NCBI GenBank assembly: GCA_024275855.1
Contig: JAJRYL010000003.1
Span: 1 to 5,820, forward strand
DNA from: Deltaproteobacteria bacterium
Lineage (GTDB): Bacteria > Desulfobacterota > GWC2-55-46 > JADFVP01
Direction: 5' to 3'
Length of the DNA: 5,820 nucleotides
Of the stretch, positions 5,213 to 5,820 are shown piece after piece. Within the stretch, counting starts at the first letter, position 1, and every line of letters begins with the position of its first letter. A model generated the notes under the pieces. The model searched no databases and was not told where the DNA came from. It saw only the letters and a list, made by a program, of their open reading frames with translations. The position numbers and the translations under genes were made by a program.

Positions 5213-5820
5213 ATGGCCCCGGAGCCCAAACCAAGCGGTAGAAATAGAAGCCCGGCACTTAACAACAGAGGCCAGGTGAGAGTCGAAAAGTATAAAAAAA
5301 AGGCCCGGGACAAGGCGCTTGAACTTGAGGTCTACCGAACGCTCGGTACCCTTGCCGCAAGACGTACCGGACGAGCCACCCTGCTTGTGCGTTTTCTCGA
5401 CATCGCCATAAAAGGTTTCTCGGCCTCTTCAGGCGCTATCTTTTTTATCGACCCGGTCTCCGGCTCCCTCACGACCGATGCCGCAAAGGGGCGCAAAAGA
5501 GGTATGCACCGCGAAGCCGCGAAACAGTGCCTGCTCGCCGGCAAGGCGCAACACAACAAAGAGTCGTATACCGAGTCAAACCTGTCTGTGCCTATTAAGC
5601 TCAAACGGGTCGTCTGCGGCGCTATCGTTCTCTCTGTTCCTAATGAGGCGCCAAAAGAGAGCAGGGCTGCCCTTAAAAGGCTTGGGAAATTAGTCAGCCA
5701 TTTTTCTTCTATAATTATTAACGCAGAAATATTTTCCGAACTCGACAGCCGCGTTAATCACCTCTCCGCGCTTCATGAACTCGGCGTACTGCTCACCTCC
5801 ACGCTCGACCGCAGGCAAAT
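5213..5820 (+). CDS. GAF-domain protein, probably a signalling sensor; N-terminal part only
   Basis: An uninterrupted frame of 202 complete codons runs to the window edge. After a basic, probably disordered N terminus (1-35, many Lys/Arg/Pro) comes a GAF-like domain at about 55-172. Its start, LLVRFLDIAIKGFSASSGAIFFIDPVSGSL, and its end, NLSVPIKLKRVVCGAIVLSVPN followed by a helix ending INAEIF, follow the usual GAF pattern. A linker then leads into HLSALHELGVLLTSTLD (183-199), which looks like the first helix of a second GAF domain. No signal peptide or membrane segment is visible, so it is likely cytoplasmic. GAF domains bind small ligands or mediate dimerisation and usually sit before an output domain (histidine kinase, GGDEF, HD-GYP, SpoIIE phosphatase); that part is beyond the window, so its activity is unknown. 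The link to tryptophan synthesis is only adjacency. Confidence 0.75.
   Translation, partial: MAPEPKPSGRNRSPALNNRGQVRVEKYKKKARDKALELEVYRTLGTLAARRTGRATLLVRFLDIAIKGFSASSGAIFFIDPVSGSLTTDAAKGRKRGMHREAAKQCLLAGKAQHNKESYTESNLSVPIKLKRVVCGAIVLSVPNEAPKESRAALKRLGKLVSHFSSIIINAEIFSELDSRVNHLSALHELGVLLTSTLDRRQ

Overview
The window is a bacterial tryptophan-biosynthesis operon on the plus strand, followed by the start of an unrelated signalling gene. Reading left to right it holds the 3' end of trpG, then complete trpD, trpC, trpF, trpB and trpA, then the first ~200 codons of a GAF-domain protein that runs off the right edge. Every complete enzyme has the expected length for its family and keeps the catalytic motifs I looked for, so the pathway from anthranilate to tryptophan looks functional. 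Nothing suggests horizontal transfer or decay of the genes.

Organism: a bacterium, judged from Shine-Dalgarno sites, separate trpC and trpF genes, and the paired TrpB1-type trpB plus trpA. Moderate-to-high GC with frequent ATA and AGA/AGG codons and the G-D-C-F-B-A order would fit a Desulfobacterota, Nitrospirota or similar lineage. That placement is a low-confidence inference.

Layout. 1-101: trpG end. 102-356: a 255-nt spacer with no convincing gene, opening with a near-perfect 16-bp tandem duplication that spans the trpG stop codon. 357-1376 trpD; 1433-2230 trpC; 2220-2837 trpF, overlapping trpC by 11 bp with a TTG start. 2838-2909: short spacer with a hairpin; 2910-4100 trpB, also TTG-started. 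4101-4287: a 187-nt spacer carrying 2.6 copies of a 25-bp tandem repeat and a 9-bp perfect inverted repeat. 4288-5124 trpA. 5125-5212: an imperfect 16-pair stem-loop. 5213-5820: GAF-domain gene, open at the window edge.

How the genes work together: TrpG supplies ammonia from glutamine to anthranilate synthase (TrpE, presumably upstream and out of view). TrpD adds phosphoribosyl, TrpF isomerises, TrpC closes the indole ring, and the TrpA-TrpB complex makes tryptophan from indole-3-glycerol phosphate and serine. No Trp-codon-rich leader peptide, T-box or clear operator is visible here; any main promoter or attenuator probably lies upstream of trpE. I found no previously undescribed system. The unusual material is in the spacers: two sets of local repeats and several hairpins lacking U-tracts, plus the unidentified GAF protein.
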